DNA from: Klebsiella indica
Lineage (GTDB): Bacteria; Pseudomonadota; Gammaproteobacteria; Enterobacterales; Enterobacteriaceae
DNA: 64,000 nucleotides
NCBI RefSeq assembly: GCF_005860775.1
Contig: NZ_VCHQ01000008.1
Coordinates: 124,001-188,000 of the forward strand
Direction of reading: 5' to 3'
Shown here one piece after another: positions 1 through 10,696 of this stretch. Made by a program: the position numbers and the translations under genes. The first letter of the stretch is position 1; each line of letters begins with the position of its first letter. Under the pieces are notes generated by a model that was given only the letters and a program-made list of their open reading frames with translations, was not told where the DNA came from and did no database searches.

Positions 1-228
1 ACTATTCATCTGTCACCATAAAGACTTGTTATTCCGCCGAAAGTGGACAGCGGGGATCCTCCGCGCCTGCCAGAAAACGGCGCTCCAAAGGCTGCGAATG
101 ATAACATATGCGCGAAAGACGATCCGAGCCGGACGTGTAAAAGATATGTATACGAATGCGAATGAGCAGCAGAGGAGTTCCGGAGGCGGCGCGTTGCGCC
201 TTGTTCACGCGCCGTCCGATAATGACAG

Positions 229-2475
229 CTATCGGCCTCCGCGAATCAGGCCGCCGAGACCGCGCCGCTCCATAAAAGCCGCAACCTGGTGACGGACTTC
301 AGTCGCCATCTGTGCTTCCAGACTGCGGCGGGAAAGTTCCTGGGCCTCATCAATATCGATACGGCGCAGCAGATATTTCACTCTTGCCACCGAGCGACCA
401 TTCATTGACAAATGGCGATAACCCATACCGATGAGGATCGTCACGCACATCGGATCACCCGCCATTTCACCACACAGTCGCAGATCGATGTCGAAACGCT
501 CGGCATCGCGGGCGATCATCGCCAGCGCCCTGAGAACTCCTGGGTGCAGGCTGTCATACATACTGGCCACCCGGGTATTATTGCGATCCACCGCCAGAAT
601 ATACTGGGTCAGGTCATTAGTGCCAACAGAGATAAAATCAATGCGATTAGCCAGTTGTGGAAGCATAAAGACCATCGACGGCACTTCCAGCATCACGCCA
701 AGACGCGGACGTGGAATGGCATAGCCGATCATGTCTTCCACTTCACGGCTGGCGCGATCGATAAGACGACGAGCCTCATCCACTTCATCCAGGCTGGTCA
801 CCATCGGCAGCAAAATACTGAGGTTACCGGTCGCCGCATTGGCGCGCAGCATGGCGCGTATCTGCACCAGAAAAATCTCCGGCTGATCGAGCGTGATGCG
901 AATACCGCGCCAGCCAAGACACGGGTTCTCTTCGCTGATTGGCATATACGGCAGCTGTTTATCCGCGCCGACATCCAGCGTGCGCAGAGTCACCGATTTC
1001 TCGTTGAACATCTGTAGCATTCCCTGATACTGGGCAACCTGCTCCTCTTCAGAGGGGAAGCCGCTTTGCAGCATAAAGGGAATCTCGGTGCGGTACAGAC
1101 CGATACCATCGACGAAATTGCCGAGCTTCTCCTCATGCTCAGGGCTCAGCCCCGCATTGAGCATCACTTTTACTCGCTCGCCGCTTTTCAGTTCAGACGC
1201 CCGCTTGAGATCGTCCTCAGCCAGGCGGCTAAGTTCATTCTCTTCGCTAATCAGGCGCTGGTATTCCTGCAGCAACACCGGCTCCGGATCGACCAGCAGC
1301 TCGCCGCGGTAACCGTCGACGATCAGGGTATGACCGTGCAGCAGCGAAGGCTGAATATCCGCCCCCATCACCGTCGGAATGCCCAGCGCACGAACCATAA
1401 TCGCAGCATGCGAGTTCGCCGCGCCGTCACGTACCACCACGCCTGCTAAACGGTCCTGAGGAACTTCCGCCAGAGTCGTGGCCGACAGTTCGTCCGCCAC
1501 CAGTATGATGCGCTCCGGCCAGCTATCCGTTCCCTGAATGCTGTCATCAAGGTGAAACAGCAGTCGCTGGCCTAACGTGCGTAAATCACCCGCACGCTCT
1601 TTCAGATAGCCATCACTGAGCGCGGCAAACTGTTCGGCAAACTGCTCGATGATCTTCTTCACCGCCCATTCGGCCACCGCGCCTTTATCCACTTCAGCGA
1701 ACAGTTCACGACGCAGGCGCGCGTCGGAAAGCAGGTGTGAATAGAGGTCAAAGATGGCCGCCGTCTCTTTCTGCGCGCCGGCAGAATAGCGTTTGCTGTA
1801 ACGACGAAACTCGTTCGCCGCCTCTTCCAGCGCGATGGTCAGACGCTCGCGCTCGGCAGCGGTATCAAGCGTCGAGGCTTCATAAACCTGCTCCATCAGC
1901 GGCAGGCTAACGTCCATCCAGCCTTCAGCAATGGCGACGCCGGACGAAGCAGGCAGGGCGCGAATGCGGGTCTGACGATATTGACCAAACAGTGCGTTTA
2001 ACTGGGACTGAGAAAGAATACCGGCGATTTGCGTGGCCAGCGTAACAAGAAAAGACTCTTCACTTTCGTCAAACTGGCGCAACTCTCGCTGCTGCACCAC
2101 CAGCACCCCCAGCAGTTGGCGCCGCTGGATAATCGGCACGCCAAGGAAGGCGCGGAAACGCCCCTCTTTTACCGCAGGAATATATTTAAAGCTGGGATGC
2201 TTTTGCGCGTCGGCGAGGTTAATGGGTTCTGCCAGACGGCCGACGAGGCCGACCAGGCCTTCGTCAAAAGCGAGCGCGACAATGCGCCCGCGGGGCTTTT
2301 TCAACCCGCGAGTCGCCATCAGGTAATAACAGCGCCGGTCGTTGTCAGCCAGATAAACCGAGCAGACTTCCGTTTCCATTGCGGCGCAGATATCGGTTAC
2401 CAGGATATCCAGCGCCTCGTTTAAACGTGGCGTACTCGCGACCTTCTCGACTATTTCTCGCAACCGAGTGAGCAT
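229..2475 (-). CDS. ptsP: Phosphoenolpyruvate-protein phosphotransferase PtsP (enzyme I-Ntr)
   Basis: First enzyme of the nitrogen-related PTS: it autophosphorylates from PEP and passes the phosphate to NPr and then EIIA-Ntr, a regulatory cascade in the cytoplasm. The 748-residue protein has the E. coli length. An N-terminal GAF sensor domain (about residues 1-170) precedes the enzyme I core. The phospho-histidine lies in NSHAAIM at His356, and the PEP-binding barrel carries GIGLYRTE and LCGEMAGDP. It starts 12 bp after rppH stops, so the two are probably one operon, as in E. coli. lgt, the usual next gene, is not inside the window. Confidence 0.96.
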   Translation of the reverse strand: MLTRLREIVEKVASTPRLNEALDILVTDICAAMETEVCSVYLADNDRRCYYLMATRGLKKPRGRIVALAFDEGLVGLVGRLAEPINLADAQKHPSFKYIPAVKEGRFRAFLGVPIIQRRQLLGVLVVQQRELRQFDESEESFLVTLATQIAGILSQSQLNALFGQYRQTRIRALPASSGVAIAEGWMDVSLPLMEQVYEASTLDTAAERERLTIALEEAANEFRRYSKRYSAGAQKETAAIFDLYSHLLSDARLRRELFAEVDKGAVAEWAVKKIIEQFAEQFAALSDGYLKERAGDLRTLGQRLLFHLDDSIQGTDSWPERIILVADELSATTLAEVPQDRLAGVVVRDGAANSHAAIMVRALGIPTVMGADIQPSLLHGHTLIVDGYRGELLVDPEPVLLQEYQRLISEENELSRLAEDDLKRASELKSGERVKVMLNAGLSPEHEEKLGNFVDGIGLYRTEIPFMLQSGFPSEEEQVAQYQGMLQMFNEKSVTLRTLDVGADKQLPYMPISEENPCLGWRGIRITLDQPEIFLVQIRAMLRANAATGNLSILLPMVTSLDEVDEARRLIDRASREVEDMIGYAIPRPRLGVMLEVPSMVFMLPQLANRIDFISVGTNDLTQYILAVDRNNTRVASMYDSLHPGVLRALAMIARDAERFDIDLRLCGEMAGDPMCVTILIGMGYRHLSMNGRSVARVKYLLRRIDIDEAQELSRRSLEAQMATEVRHQVAAFMERRGLGGLIRGGR

Positions 2476-2487
2476 AATGTGTGTGGC

Positions 2488-3018
2488 TTAACCTCTTTTA
2501 CGTCGATATGCAGGCGCGCTTTGCGGCTTAGGCGAACTTTCTGCCAGCGCCATTGTGGCGCTGGCGAACTCTTTCATCACCCGGCGGTAGACATCGCGCT
2601 TAAACGACACCACCTGACGCACCGGATACCAGTAGCTTACCCATCGCCAGCCATCAAATTCAGGTGTACTGCTGGTTTGCATATTGACATCCGCATCACT
2701 GCCAATCAATTGCAGGAGAAACCACTTCTGTTTCTGGCCGATACATACCGGCTTTGTGTCCCAACGCACCAAACGTTTAGGCAATTTGTAACGCAACCAG
2801 TTACGGGTTGAAGCCAGAATCCGCACATCTTTGCGGTTTAACCCAACTTCTTCGAACAATTCCCGATACATCGCCTGCTCTGCTGATTCTCCTGGATTAA
2901 TGCCCCCTTGCGGGAACTGCCACGAGTGCTGACCATAGCGCCTGGCCCACATAACCTGACCCTGGCGATTACAGATTACAATACCGACATTTGGGCGGTA
3001 GCCATCGTCATCAATCAC
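2488..3018 (-). CDS. rppH: RNA pyrophosphohydrolase RppH
   Basis: Nudix hydrolase that removes pyrophosphate from the 5' triphosphate end of transcripts and so triggers RNase E-dependent mRNA decay. It is 176 residues, the E. coli length. The Nudix box runs from Gly38 to about Leu60, with the REL..EEVGL metal-binding helix. The N-terminus ([17 protein letters not shown]) and the Arg-rich C-terminus are typical of the enterobacterial enzyme. It is the upstream gene of the rppH-ptsP pair, and its promoter must lie in the DnaA-box-rich region to the right. Confidence 0.97.
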   Translation of the reverse strand: MIDDDGYRPNVGIVICNRQGQVMWARRYGQHSWQFPQGGINPGESAEQAMYRELFEEVGLNRKDVRILASTRNWLRYKLPKRLVRWDTKPVCIGQKQKWFLLQLIGSDADVNMQTSSTPEFDGWRWVSYWYPVRQVVSFKRDVYRRVMKEFASATMALAESSPKPQSAPAYRRKRG

Positions 3019-3186
3019 CGGACTACCTCAAAATAAGCTTCAATGCGAATGATTGTTTCACACTCGCTGGAAACGGTAAACCACTCTGTGAACGAGATGA
3101 GATCGAATAACATTTGAATAACTCACAGCAATCCCCCGAGTTATAAACAGTGAAAGCCGTCCACGCGCGATTTTATTCACTTTTTC

Positions 3187-3656
3187 TGTGGATAGAGTTG
3201 TGAAGAAGTACGGAATTAACCAGGGAAAACCCAGAGTAATCCGAACAGCGGCGTAATCAACCCACATAATAATATATTTATTTTCATTAAGTTACCTTGT
3301 TTAAATTTCATCATTCACAGTGTAACGTGACGATCATCACATATACGATCCCGGAACTGATGAAAGATCGAACAATGTCGGTTTTATCCACAGATTGCGC
3401 AAGTACTCTGGACATATTTTGGCTAAAAACTCGATTTTTCTCCCACGTCAAGGCTGTAAATGGAAACAGTAGTGGCGCTTTTCCCCAGTTATCCCATTTT
3501 TCTGTGGATAACATGGTGTAAGATCCTGTTCATTGTCGGTGACCAGTTCTGGAAAACCTGCCTCCAGATTTTTCATAACGGCAAAAAATAATTAAAAAAG
3601 CCATATGAATCATCAAATTGTCATAGTTAGTCAGGAAAAGGTAAACTCTATCCACA
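3187..3656. promoter_or_regulatory. DnaA-box cluster, probable DARS2 (DnaA-reactivating sequence)
   Basis: Four DnaA boxes lie in the rppH-mutH intergenic region. Two are perfect TTATCCACA (3384-3392 on +, 3503-3511 on -). Two are CTATCCACA (3187-3195 on -, 3648-3656 on +). In E. coli the DARS2 locus, which turns ADP-DnaA back to ATP-DnaA with IHF and Fis, occupies exactly this interval. The boxes are seen directly. The DARS2 function is inferred from synteny plus box density. I did not find a confident IHF or Fis site. Confidence 0.72.
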
Positions 3657-3700
3657 ACGGACGAAATTACCGCTTATTTTTTAGCCAGAGGTTTCATGTT

Positions 3701-4396
3701 ATGCCGAATATCGCGCCGCTCTTATCGCCACCGCAAAGCCAGGAACAGCTTCTGGCTCAGGCGCGGCAGCTGGCAGGTTATTCACTGGGTGAGCTGGCCG
3801 CCCTTGCCGGTATTCCCGTTCCGCGCGATTTAAAACGTGATAAAGGCTGGATCGGTATCCTGCTGGAAATTTGGCTTGGCGCCAGCGCAGGCAGCAAGCC
3901 CGAGCAGGATTTCGCCGCTCTCGGCGTTGAATTGAAAACCATCCCTGTCGATTCTCAGGGGCGTCCGCTGGAAACGACCTTCGTCTGCGTCGCGCCGCTC
4001 ACCGGTAATAGCGGCGTCACCTGGGAGAGCAGCCATGTGCGTCATAAACTCAAGCGCGTACTGTGGATCCCGGTAGAGGGCGAGCGAACGATTCCGCTCG
4101 CCAGCCGCCGGGTGGGCGCGCCTCTGCTGTGGAGCCCCAGCGAAGAAGAAGCGCGTCAGCTACGCATGGACTGGGAAGAGCTGATGGATCTGATCGTGCT
4201 TGGGCAAGTTGAACGCATCACTGCGCGTCACGGCGAAGTGCTGCAATTGCGCCCAAAAGCGGCAAATAGCAAGGCCCTGACCGAAGCGGTTGGCGCCCAC
4301 GGAGAGCCGATCCTCACGTTACCGCGCGGTTTCTACCTGAAGAAAAACTTCACCGCCGCCCTGCTGGCCCGCCACTTCCTTCTTTCCTCTGGATAA
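3701..4396 (+). CDS. mutH: DNA mismatch repair endonuclease MutH
   Basis: Endonuclease that nicks the unmethylated strand at hemimethylated GATC sites after MutS and MutL recognise a mismatch. The protein is 231 residues from the chosen ATG (E. coli 229). The catalytic triad Asp70, Glu77 and Lys79 is in place ([13 protein letters not shown]), followed by the conserved [19 protein letters not shown] region. The open frame extends 32 codons further upstream, but homology starts at [11 protein letters not shown], where an AGAGG ribosome site lies 10 bases ahead, so that start was used. The last DnaA box of the DARS2 region lies about 45 bp upstream of it. Confidence 0.95.
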   Translation: MPNIAPLLSPPQSQEQLLAQARQLAGYSLGELAALAGIPVPRDLKRDKGWIGILLEIWLGASAGSKPEQDFAALGVELKTIPVDSQGRPLETTFVCVAPLTGNSGVTWESSHVRHKLKRVLWIPVEGERTIPLASRRVGAPLLWSPSEEEARQLRMDWEELMDLIVLGQVERITARHGEVLQLRPKAANSKALTEAVGAHGEPILTLPRGFYLKKNFTAALLARHFLLSSG

Positions 4397-4564
4397 TTCA
4401 CACCGCGGGCGGTGTTTAACAACGCGTGCGCTGGCTCCAGGGGCGAGCAGCGCAGGAAGGCGCCGGAGCAGTCGCGTACGGCGATTACTGTCCATGATTA
4501 ATTTTTTGTTCTGCCATGCGGGTTGCATATAATCACTTCTTTCTATTTTGCAGGACTTTGAATG

Positions 4565-5278
4565 ATGTTATTTGCATGGGTAACCGATCCTAACGCCTGG
4601 CTGGCGCTTGGTACGCTGACGCTACTGGAGATAGTGCTTGGGATCGATAATATTATTTTCCTCTCTCTGGTCGTGGCCAAGCTTCCCACTGCGCAACGGG
4701 CTCATGCCCGCCGCATCGGGCTTATGGGGGCAATGATCATGCGTCTGGCGTTACTGGCGTCAATCGCATGGGTCGTTAAGCTCACCAACCCGCTGTTTAC
4801 CGTGCTGGGCCAGGCGATCTCATTTCGCGATCTGATCCTGCTACTCGGCGGGTTATTCCTGATCTGGAAAGCGAGTAAAGAGATTCACGAATCCATTGAA
4901 GGAGAAGAAGAGGGGTTAAAAACCAACGTTCATTCATTTATTGGCGCCATTGTGCAGATTATGCTGCTGGATATCATTTTCAGCCTTGATTCGGTGATTA
5001 CCGCCGTTGGGCTGTCGGATCATCTGTTCATCATGATGGCGGCGGTCGTTATTGCCGTACTGGTGATGATGGTGGCCGCCCGTTCGATAGGCGATTTTGT
5101 TGACCGCCACCCTTCGGTGAAAATGCTGGCGCTGTCATTTTTGATTCTCGTCGGCTTCACGCTGATACTGGAAAGTTTTGATGTGCACGTGCCGAAAGGC
5201 TACATTTATTTCGCTATGTTCTTTTCGATTGCGGTTGAGAGCCTCAATCTGCTACGAAATAAAAAAAATCCGCTGTAA
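4565..5278 (+). CDS. ygdQ: TerC-family inner membrane protein YgdQ
   Basis: Polytopic inner membrane protein of the TerC/Alx family with about seven hydrophobic segments. Members are linked to metal ion (manganese) homeostasis; the function of YgdQ itself is not settled. The sequence shows the two family repeats: GTLTLLEIVLGIDNIIFLS near the N-terminus and LLDIIFSLDSVITAVGLSD in the middle, with acidic residues inside membrane helices. It is 237 residues when started at the second of two adjacent ATG codons (4562 and 4565), matching E. coli. The gene stands alone between mutH and ygdR. Confidence 0.92.
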   Translation: MLFAWVTDPNAWLALGTLTLLEIVLGIDNIIFLSLVVAKLPTAQRAHARRIGLMGAMIMRLALLASIAWVVKLTNPLFTVLGQAISFRDLILLLGGLFLIWKASKEIHESIEGEEEGLKTNVHSFIGAIVQIMLLDIIFSLDSVITAVGLSDHLFIMMAAVVIAVLVMMVAARSIGDFVDRHPSVKMLALSFLILVGFTLILESFDVHVPKGYIYFAMFFSIAVESLNLLRNKKNPL

Positions 5279-5283
5279 CCCGC

Positions 5284-5303
5284 ACAGCCCTGAAAAGGGC
5301 TGT
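5284..5303 (+). terminator. Hairpin after ygdQ, possible terminator
   Basis: A 7-bp perfect stem (ACAGCCC/GGGCTGT) with a 6-base loop starts 6 bp after the ygdQ stop and is followed by a weak T-rich stretch. The poor T-run keeps this tentative. Confidence 0.4.
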
Positions 5304-5392
5304 CATCCCTTTTAAGACTTTACTGATTCTTATATTCCAGAAATCAGACTATTAATCTGATAGAAGGTACGGCCAAAATAGAGGTAATAACG

Positions 5393-5611
5393 ATGAAAAA
5401 ATGGGCAGTATTGATTTCCGCCGTAGGACTGGCATTCTCCGTTTCCGGCTGCAGCAGCGATTATGTCATGGCAACCAAAGACGGACGTATGATTCTGACA
5501 GACGGTAAACCTGCGATTGACGACGACACCGGTCTTATCAGCTACGAAGATCAGCAAGGGAACAAAATGCAGATCAATCGCGATGATGTCTCGCAGATTA
5601 TTAAACGGTAA
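5393..5611 (+). CDS. ygdR: Small YgdI/YgdR-family lipoprotein
   Basis: A 72-residue predicted lipoprotein of the DUF903 (YgdI/YgdR) family, whose function is unknown. Residues 1-19 form a signal peptide that ends in a lipobox (SVSGC, Cys20), followed by SSD. The mature part is a small beta-rich domain with the conserved [20 protein letters not shown] core and a C-terminal [13 protein letters not shown]. It sits between ygdQ and tas as in E. coli. About 230 bp without a gene follow it before tas. Confidence 0.92.
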   Translation: MKKWAVLISAVGLAFSVSGCSSDYVMATKDGRMILTDGKPAIDDDTGLISYEDQQGNKMQINRDDVSQIIKR

Positions 5612-5845
5612 GCTTTCACGCCAACCTGCGACGAGCCGTTTATCACAGAGTTAAGCGGTGTTTTCGTCCCCTTTTCATTTGCGAAAAGAGTCGGAATATC
5701 CTGATCCATCTCCGGATAAATCAGGCCAGATTCCGTAAACCCGGCTTTTTTTGATCTTTTTACTTCCCCTTTTTCTTCCCCTCTGCCATTTTTATATTCC
5801 TTTGTCGGGGAACGCCTGACCTTGTAACAAAAAAGGAAACCGGCT

Positions 5846-6886
5846 ATGCAGTATCACCGTATCCCACACAGTTCTCTTGAAATCAGCACGCTGGGACTGG
5901 GCACAATGACGTTTGGTGAGCAGAATAGCGAGGCAGACGCGCACGACCAGCTCGATTACGCTGTCAGTCAGGGCATCAACCTGATCGATGTCGCCGAAAT
6001 GTATCCTGTCCCGCCGCGCCCGGAAACCCAGGGCCTGACGGAAACCTATGTCGGTAACTGGCTGGCAAAACGCGGTAATCGCGAAAAGCTGGTTATCGCC
6101 TCCAAAGTGAGCGGCCCTGCCCGCAATAACGACAGCAGCATTCGCCCTAACCATGCGCTGGATCGTAAAAATATCCGCGAGGCGCTGCACGACAGCCTGA
6201 AGCGGTTGCAGACTGATTATCTTGACCTCTATCAGGTCCACTGGCCGCAGCGGCCAACCAACTGTTTTGGTAAACTGGGCTACACCTGGACCGATTCCGC
6301 CCCGGTCGTCACCCTGCTGGATACCCTGGAAGCGCTGGCTGAATTCCAGCGCGCCGGGAAGATTCGCTATATTGGCGTCTCCAACGAAACGGCTTTTGGC
6401 GTGATGCGCTATCTCCATCTGGCGGACAAGCATGATTTGCCGCGTATTGTGACGATTCAGAATCCTTACAGCCTGGTGAACCGCAGCTATGAAGTGGCGC
6501 TGTCGGAAGTGAGCCAGTATGAAGGTGTGGAGCTGTTAGCTTATTCCTGTCTGGCATTCGGTACGCTGACCGGGAAATACCTCAACGGCGCGAAACCCGC
6601 CGGCGCGCGCAATACCCTGTTCAGCCGCTTTACCCGCTATAGCGGCGAGCAGACTCAGAAAGCGGTGGCGGCCTATGTCGATATCGCAAAACGCCATAAT
6701 CTTGACCCGGCACAAATGGCGCTGGCTTTCGTGCGTCGCCAGCCGTTTGTCGCCAGCACCCTGCTTGGGGCGACGACCATGGCGCAGCTTCAGACTAACG
6801 TCGAAAGCCTCCATCTGACACTAAGCGAAGAGGTGCTGGCGGAGATTGAAGCGGTGCATCGAATTTATACCTACCCGGCACCGTAG
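5846..6886 (+). CDS. tas: Aldo/keto reductase Tas
   Basis: NADP(H)-dependent aldo/keto reductase of 346 residues, the E. coli length. In E. coli it was found as a suppressor of a tyrosine auxotroph; its natural substrate is unknown. The family pattern is clear: TLGLGTMTFGEQ at the N-terminus, catalytic Asp and Tyr in INLIDVAEMYP, Lys in VIASKVSGP, His in LYQVHWPQRP, and the cofactor-binding C-terminus. The gene converges with lplT, and the 41-bp gap contains a TCCCGGG/CCCGGGA inverted repeat. Confidence 0.94.
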   Translation: MQYHRIPHSSLEISTLGLGTMTFGEQNSEADAHDQLDYAVSQGINLIDVAEMYPVPPRPETQGLTETYVGNWLAKRGNREKLVIASKVSGPARNNDSSIRPNHALDRKNIREALHDSLKRLQTDYLDLYQVHWPQRPTNCFGKLGYTWTDSAPVVTLLDTLEALAEFQRAGKIRYIGVSNETAFGVMRYLHLADKHDLPRIVTIQNPYSLVNRSYEVALSEVSQYEGVELLAYSCLAFGTLTGKYLNGAKPAGARNTLFSRFTRYSGEQTQKAVAAYVDIAKRHNLDPAQMALAFVRRQPFVASTLLGATTMAQLQTNVESLHLTLSEEVLAEIEAVHRIYTYPAP

Positions 6887-6927
6887 GAAAAGTCACCTTC
6901 CCGGGGCGGTCCGCTGCACCCGGGAGA

Positions 6928-8121
6928 CTATTTACGACGCCCCCAAATCCACAGCGCGATGATAGCCAGCGCAAATACCACGCCGAAGCCCATCCCGACG
7001 CCGACAACCGGAATACCTATGCTCACCGCCAGCGAGTACAGGCCCAGCATCAGCAACATCGCGACGTTCTCGCCGAGATTCTGCACCGCGATTGCATTGC
7101 CCGCGCCAACCGTGTGTTTGCCGCGTTCCTGAAGCAGCGCATTCAGCGGCACAATAAAGAAACCGCCGAACGCCCCGAGCAGCAGCAGCAGGCCAAATGC
7201 CGGCAGCAACGCCTGCTGGATGGCGAAAAAGACGACCGCGACGCCAATCAAAATCCCCGCGGGCATACAACGGGACACCGTTTCCAGCGTCACCAGCTTC
7301 GCCGCCGCGCCAGCCCCCAGTACTATCCCCACCGCCACCATTGCGTTAAGGTAGGTCGGCATGGCATTACTGGTAATACCCAGGGCTACTGGCACCCACA
7401 GCACCAGTAAGAAGCGCAGGGTCACTCCCGCTCCCCAGAACAAGCTGGTGCCGACTAACGAAAACCGGGTATCGCCGTCACGCCACAGCACTGCACAGGC
7501 GCTAAAGAAACGGTGGGTCATCGGCCTGAAACGCCACGACTGGCCGGGACGCGCGGCGGGCAGTTTGGGGATCCACAGGTTGGCCATCACCGCCCCGCCG
7601 TACACCATCGCGCAGACGACAAGCGCCGCCAGGACATGCCAGTCCGCCAGAATACCGCCAGCCATCGAACCAAGCAAAATAGCCGCAATGGTGGAGGACT
7701 CCATCAGGCCGTTAGCTTTGACTAACTTATCCCCGGTGGTCAGCTCGCCGAGGATGCCGTATTTAGCCGGAGAATAGGCGGCAGCGCCAATGCCCACCAG
7801 CGTGTAGCCAACAAACGGATTAACGCCAAAGCAAATACAGCCCGCGCCGATAAGCTTCAGACCGTTAGCCACCATCATTACTCGCCCTTTGGCGAAGCTA
7901 TCGGCAAACTGCCCGACAAACGGCGCGAAGAGAATGTAAGCACCCACAAACAACATCTGCAATACCGGCTGGCTCCACGCCGGGTAGAACAGTTGCTTCA
8001 TCAGCGCCAGGGTCGCGAAGAGTAGCGCGTTATCGCCGAATGCCGAGAGAAACTGGGCGCAGATAACCGCCATCATTCCTTTCGAATACAGAGAAGTGTT
8101 AGTGTGTACTGACTCACTCAT
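6928..8121 (-). CDS. lplT: Lysophospholipid transporter LplT
   Basis: Major facilitator protein that flips lysophospholipids across the inner membrane so that Aas can re-acylate them. It is 397 residues from the chosen ATG, equal to E. coli, with about 12 hydrophobic helices. The longer open frame adds seven residues; homology begins at [10 protein letters not shown]. The start overlaps the aas stop by 8 bp (ATGAGTGA), so the two are translationally coupled, which fits their joint role. Confidence 0.96.
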   Translation of the reverse strand: MSESVHTNTSLYSKGMMAVICAQFLSAFGDNALLFATLALMKQLFYPAWSQPVLQMLFVGAYILFAPFVGQFADSFAKGRVMMVANGLKLIGAGCICFGVNPFVGYTLVGIGAAAYSPAKYGILGELTTGDKLVKANGLMESSTIAAILLGSMAGGILADWHVLAALVVCAMVYGGAVMANLWIPKLPAARPGQSWRFRPMTHRFFSACAVLWRDGDTRFSLVGTSLFWGAGVTLRFLLVLWVPVALGITSNAMPTYLNAMVAVGIVLGAGAAAKLVTLETVSRCMPAGILIGVAVVFFAIQQALLPAFGLLLLLGAFGGFFIVPLNALLQERGKHTVGAGNAIAVQNLGENVAMLLMLGLYSLAVSIGIPVVGVGMGFGVVFALAIIALWIWGRRK

Positions 8122-10273
8122 CCGAATGTTCCATCTCTTCAACCATATCGTTAAGGGCGACGAAATCCGGCTTACCGCTGCCCAGCACCGGGAGCTGTTT
8201 CAGCCAGCGAATGTCGCGCGGTACCGCCAGCTCCGGCACGCCATGTTCACGGGCATAGCGCAGCAGTTTCTCGCGATTTAGTTCATTATCGCTGGTAAAC
8301 AGCACCAGCGCCTCGCCTTTGCTGGCATCCTGTTTAATCGCCGTGGCGTGCATTTTGTCCGGCGAAACCGCCAGCGCCACCTGCTCGACCATCTCCAGCG
8401 ATACCATCTCACCGGCAATTTTAGCAAAGCGCTTTGCGCGTCCCTGAATTCGCACATAGCCCTGCTCGTCAAAGGTGACAATATCGCCGGTGTCATACCA
8501 GCCGGTTTCCACTTCGCCGTGTTGATTCTCCGCCGTTGGCACCTCCAGCACACCCGGATTTTCCACGCGCAGATAGCCTTTCATAATATTCGGCCCTTTT
8601 AGCTGCAGACGGCCGCCTTCTTCAATACCCGGCATCGCCAGTAAACGCGCATCCATACCCGGCAGAATGCGACCAACGGTTCCCACCTTCGTCGCCATCG
8701 GCACATTGATCGACACCACTGGCGCACATTCGGTAACGCCATAGCCTTCGAGAATACGCAGGCCAAACTTGTCCTGCCAGATCTGCTTTGTGCTCTCCTG
8801 CAGTTTCTCCGCGCCTGCAACAACATACCGCAGGCGATAAAAGTCATATGGATTAGCAAAGCGGGCATAGTTGGCGAGAAAGGTCGAGGTGCCGAACAGC
8901 ACGGTACAATTACGGTCATACACCAGTTCCGGCACCATGCGATAATGCAGCGGACTCGGATAGAGGAACACCTCCGCACCGGTAAACAGTGGGGTCAGCA
9001 GGCCGACCGTCAGGCCAAAGGAGTGAAACAGCGGCAGCGAGGACATAAAGCGATCGTTCGCGGTAAAGTCAGCGACGGTTTTAATCTGCTCGACGTTAGC
9101 CAGCAGGCTTTTATGACTATGTACCACGCCTTTCGGATTGCCTTCTGAACCGGAAGTAAACAGGATCATCGCCGCATCTTCCGGCTGCTGCTTAACCTGC
9201 GCCAGCTTCGGTATCAACAGATGACCAAAAATCCACAGCTTATCCGCGGCGGTGATATCCGCTTTTAAATCTTCGAGGAATACCCAGCGCACCTGAGTCA
9301 ACTGTTCCGGCAGGTGCCAGAGTTTGCCTTTATCAAGGAAGGTTCGCGAGGTGAAAATCGTCTTAATTTCGGCGGCGGTAACCGCGCTGCTCAGGCCTTT
9401 CACTCCGGCGGTATAGTTCATCATCGCCGGAATACGCCCACGGGCAATCGCGCCGAAAATTACCGCTGCGCTAATCCCGGCATTCGGCAGCATCAGGCCG
9501 ATTTTCTCGCCCTGAGCGCTATACCTTTCCAGAATACGCGCCACAAACAGGGTTTTGGTCAACAGCTTACGGTAGGTATCCGGCTGAAAATTAATATCTT
9601 CCACGCAGTTTTTACGCGCACCGAAGCGGTACTGCGCCGCCAGCAGCGATTCATACAGCGTTTCGCGCGGGCGCACCGCCATCCGCGCTTCCATCATTAT
9701 CTGATGCAACATTTCTCCGGCAATTTTACGCCGGTCGCGGGCGCGCGGCGCCTCAGGCATCGCCAGATGCGTCGGCGGCAGCAGATGCAGTTGAATACGG
9801 GGAAAAAGGCGGCGCCTGACCAGCCCTTTGAGGCGGCTAAAGGGGGTAAGCTCAGCGCCCTCGATACGCAGCGGCACAATGGTCGCCTGCGACTTTGCTG
9901 CAACGAAAGCCGCGCCGTCATAAATTTTCATCAGCGAGCCGGTCACCGAAATCCGCCCTTCCGGGAAAATAACCACCGGACGCCCTTGTTCAATCAGGCG
10001 GACCAGATGCTTAATGGACATGGGTTTGGTCGGGTCCAGCGGCACAAAATCGATAAGGGGTGTCAGAGCACGCATAAACCAGCGCTGGCTAATTGAAGAG
10101 TACACTGCAAAAACAGGGCGCACCGGCAGGAAAAGCGCCAGCAGTATGCCGTCAATAAATGAGACGTGATTGGGCGTAATCAGTACCTTTGGCTGGTACA
10201 GCGCCTGGGTGTCGCCGGTGAGTTTTACCCGGTACAATCCCTTGAATAACAGTCTAAAAAATCCTAAAAGCAT
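8114..10273 (-). CDS. aas: Bifunctional acyl-ACP synthetase / 2-acylglycerophosphoethanolamine acyltransferase Aas
   Basis: Inner membrane enzyme that re-acylates lysophosphatidylethanolamine formed during lipoprotein maturation. It activates a fatty acid on its own acyl carrier and transfers it. At 719 residues it matches E. coli. The N-terminal acyltransferase domain has the HX4D motif (NHVSFIDG, His36/Asp41). The C-terminal AMP-binding domain has [14 protein letters not shown] and later YDTGDI. lplT follows with an 8-bp overlap, forming the lysophospholipid repair operon. Confidence 0.97.
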   Translation of the reverse strand: MLLGFFRLLFKGLYRVKLTGDTQALYQPKVLITPNHVSFIDGILLALFLPVRPVFAVYSSISQRWFMRALTPLIDFVPLDPTKPMSIKHLVRLIEQGRPVVIFPEGRISVTGSLMKIYDGAAFVAAKSQATIVPLRIEGAELTPFSRLKGLVRRRLFPRIQLHLLPPTHLAMPEAPRARDRRKIAGEMLHQIMMEARMAVRPRETLYESLLAAQYRFGARKNCVEDINFQPDTYRKLLTKTLFVARILERYSAQGEKIGLMLPNAGISAAVIFGAIARGRIPAMMNYTAGVKGLSSAVTAAEIKTIFTSRTFLDKGKLWHLPEQLTQVRWVFLEDLKADITAADKLWIFGHLLIPKLAQVKQQPEDAAMILFTSGSEGNPKGVVHSHKSLLANVEQIKTVADFTANDRFMSSLPLFHSFGLTVGLLTPLFTGAEVFLYPSPLHYRMVPELVYDRNCTVLFGTSTFLANYARFANPYDFYRLRYVVAGAEKLQESTKQIWQDKFGLRILEGYGVTECAPVVSINVPMATKVGTVGRILPGMDARLLAMPGIEEGGRLQLKGPNIMKGYLRVENPGVLEVPTAENQHGEVETGWYDTGDIVTFDEQGYVRIQGRAKRFAKIAGEMVSLEMVEQVALAVSPDKMHATAIKQDASKGEALVLFTSDNELNREKLLRYAREHGVPELAVPRDIRWLKQLPVLGSGKPDFVALNDMVEEMEHSDE

Positions 10274-10359
10274 AACAACTCCGTCTGACCGGTTAATCAG
10301 TCAAAGCAGGTTACACGAGAAGAGGTGGGAAATGCAGTGCGCGAAGAGGAATTCAGGAC

Positions 10360-10447
10360 AAAAAAAACCTGCGCATCTGCGCAGGTCGGTGCAAGATAAT
10401 CAGTACGAATAGCGTACTTAAGAAACTCACCAATCAATACCTCTGGG
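10360..10447 (-). ncRNA. omrA: OmrA-type small RNA
   Basis: Read on the minus strand from 10447, the sequence begins with CCCAGAGGTATTGATTGGTG, the conserved OmrA/OmrB 5' seed. It ends with a GC-rich terminator hairpin (ACCTGCGC...GCGCAGGT) and a run of eight T. Length is 88 nt, as for E. coli OmrA, and the position between aas and galR is the E. coli omrAB locus. These OmpR-controlled, Hfq-dependent RNAs repress outer membrane protein and curli mRNAs. Only one copy is present here; E. coli has two in tandem. Confidence 0.92.
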
Positions 10448-10665
10448 AAAGCCAGAATATCAATGATATGAATGGGTAAACCAGCGAACATTCGCAACAG
10501 CTAATCGCAAAGTGTAAGCAAAGGTGTGAATTCCCCCCTCCCGGAATCATTCGCAGGTTGCCTGTGAGTAACTCTTTCATCAACAAGGCTAATCTGTGTC
10601 ACAATTACATGACCCCAGGCGCCGCGGTTCTTGAATCTGCGGCGCTTTCCCGTAACATAAACGGT

Positions 10666-10681
10666 ATGTAAACGCTTACCC
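10666..10681. promoter_or_regulatory. Probable GalR/GalS operator upstream of galR
   Basis: The imperfect palindrome GTAAACGCTTAC (10668-10679) with a central CG matches the gal operator pattern and lies about 17 bp before the galR start. This position suits autoregulation, which is known for E. coli galR. The match is by eye. Confidence 0.5.
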
Positions 10682-10696
10682 TAAAAAAGGCATGGT

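Noticed and set aside
1-228. Start of lgt at the left edge
   Set aside because: lgt is expected after ptsP, but no frame here matches its N-terminus; it must lie beyond the window.
9314-10096. 260-codon plus-strand frame opposite aas
   Set aside because: Shadow frame with Arg/His/Gln-rich composition and no family features.
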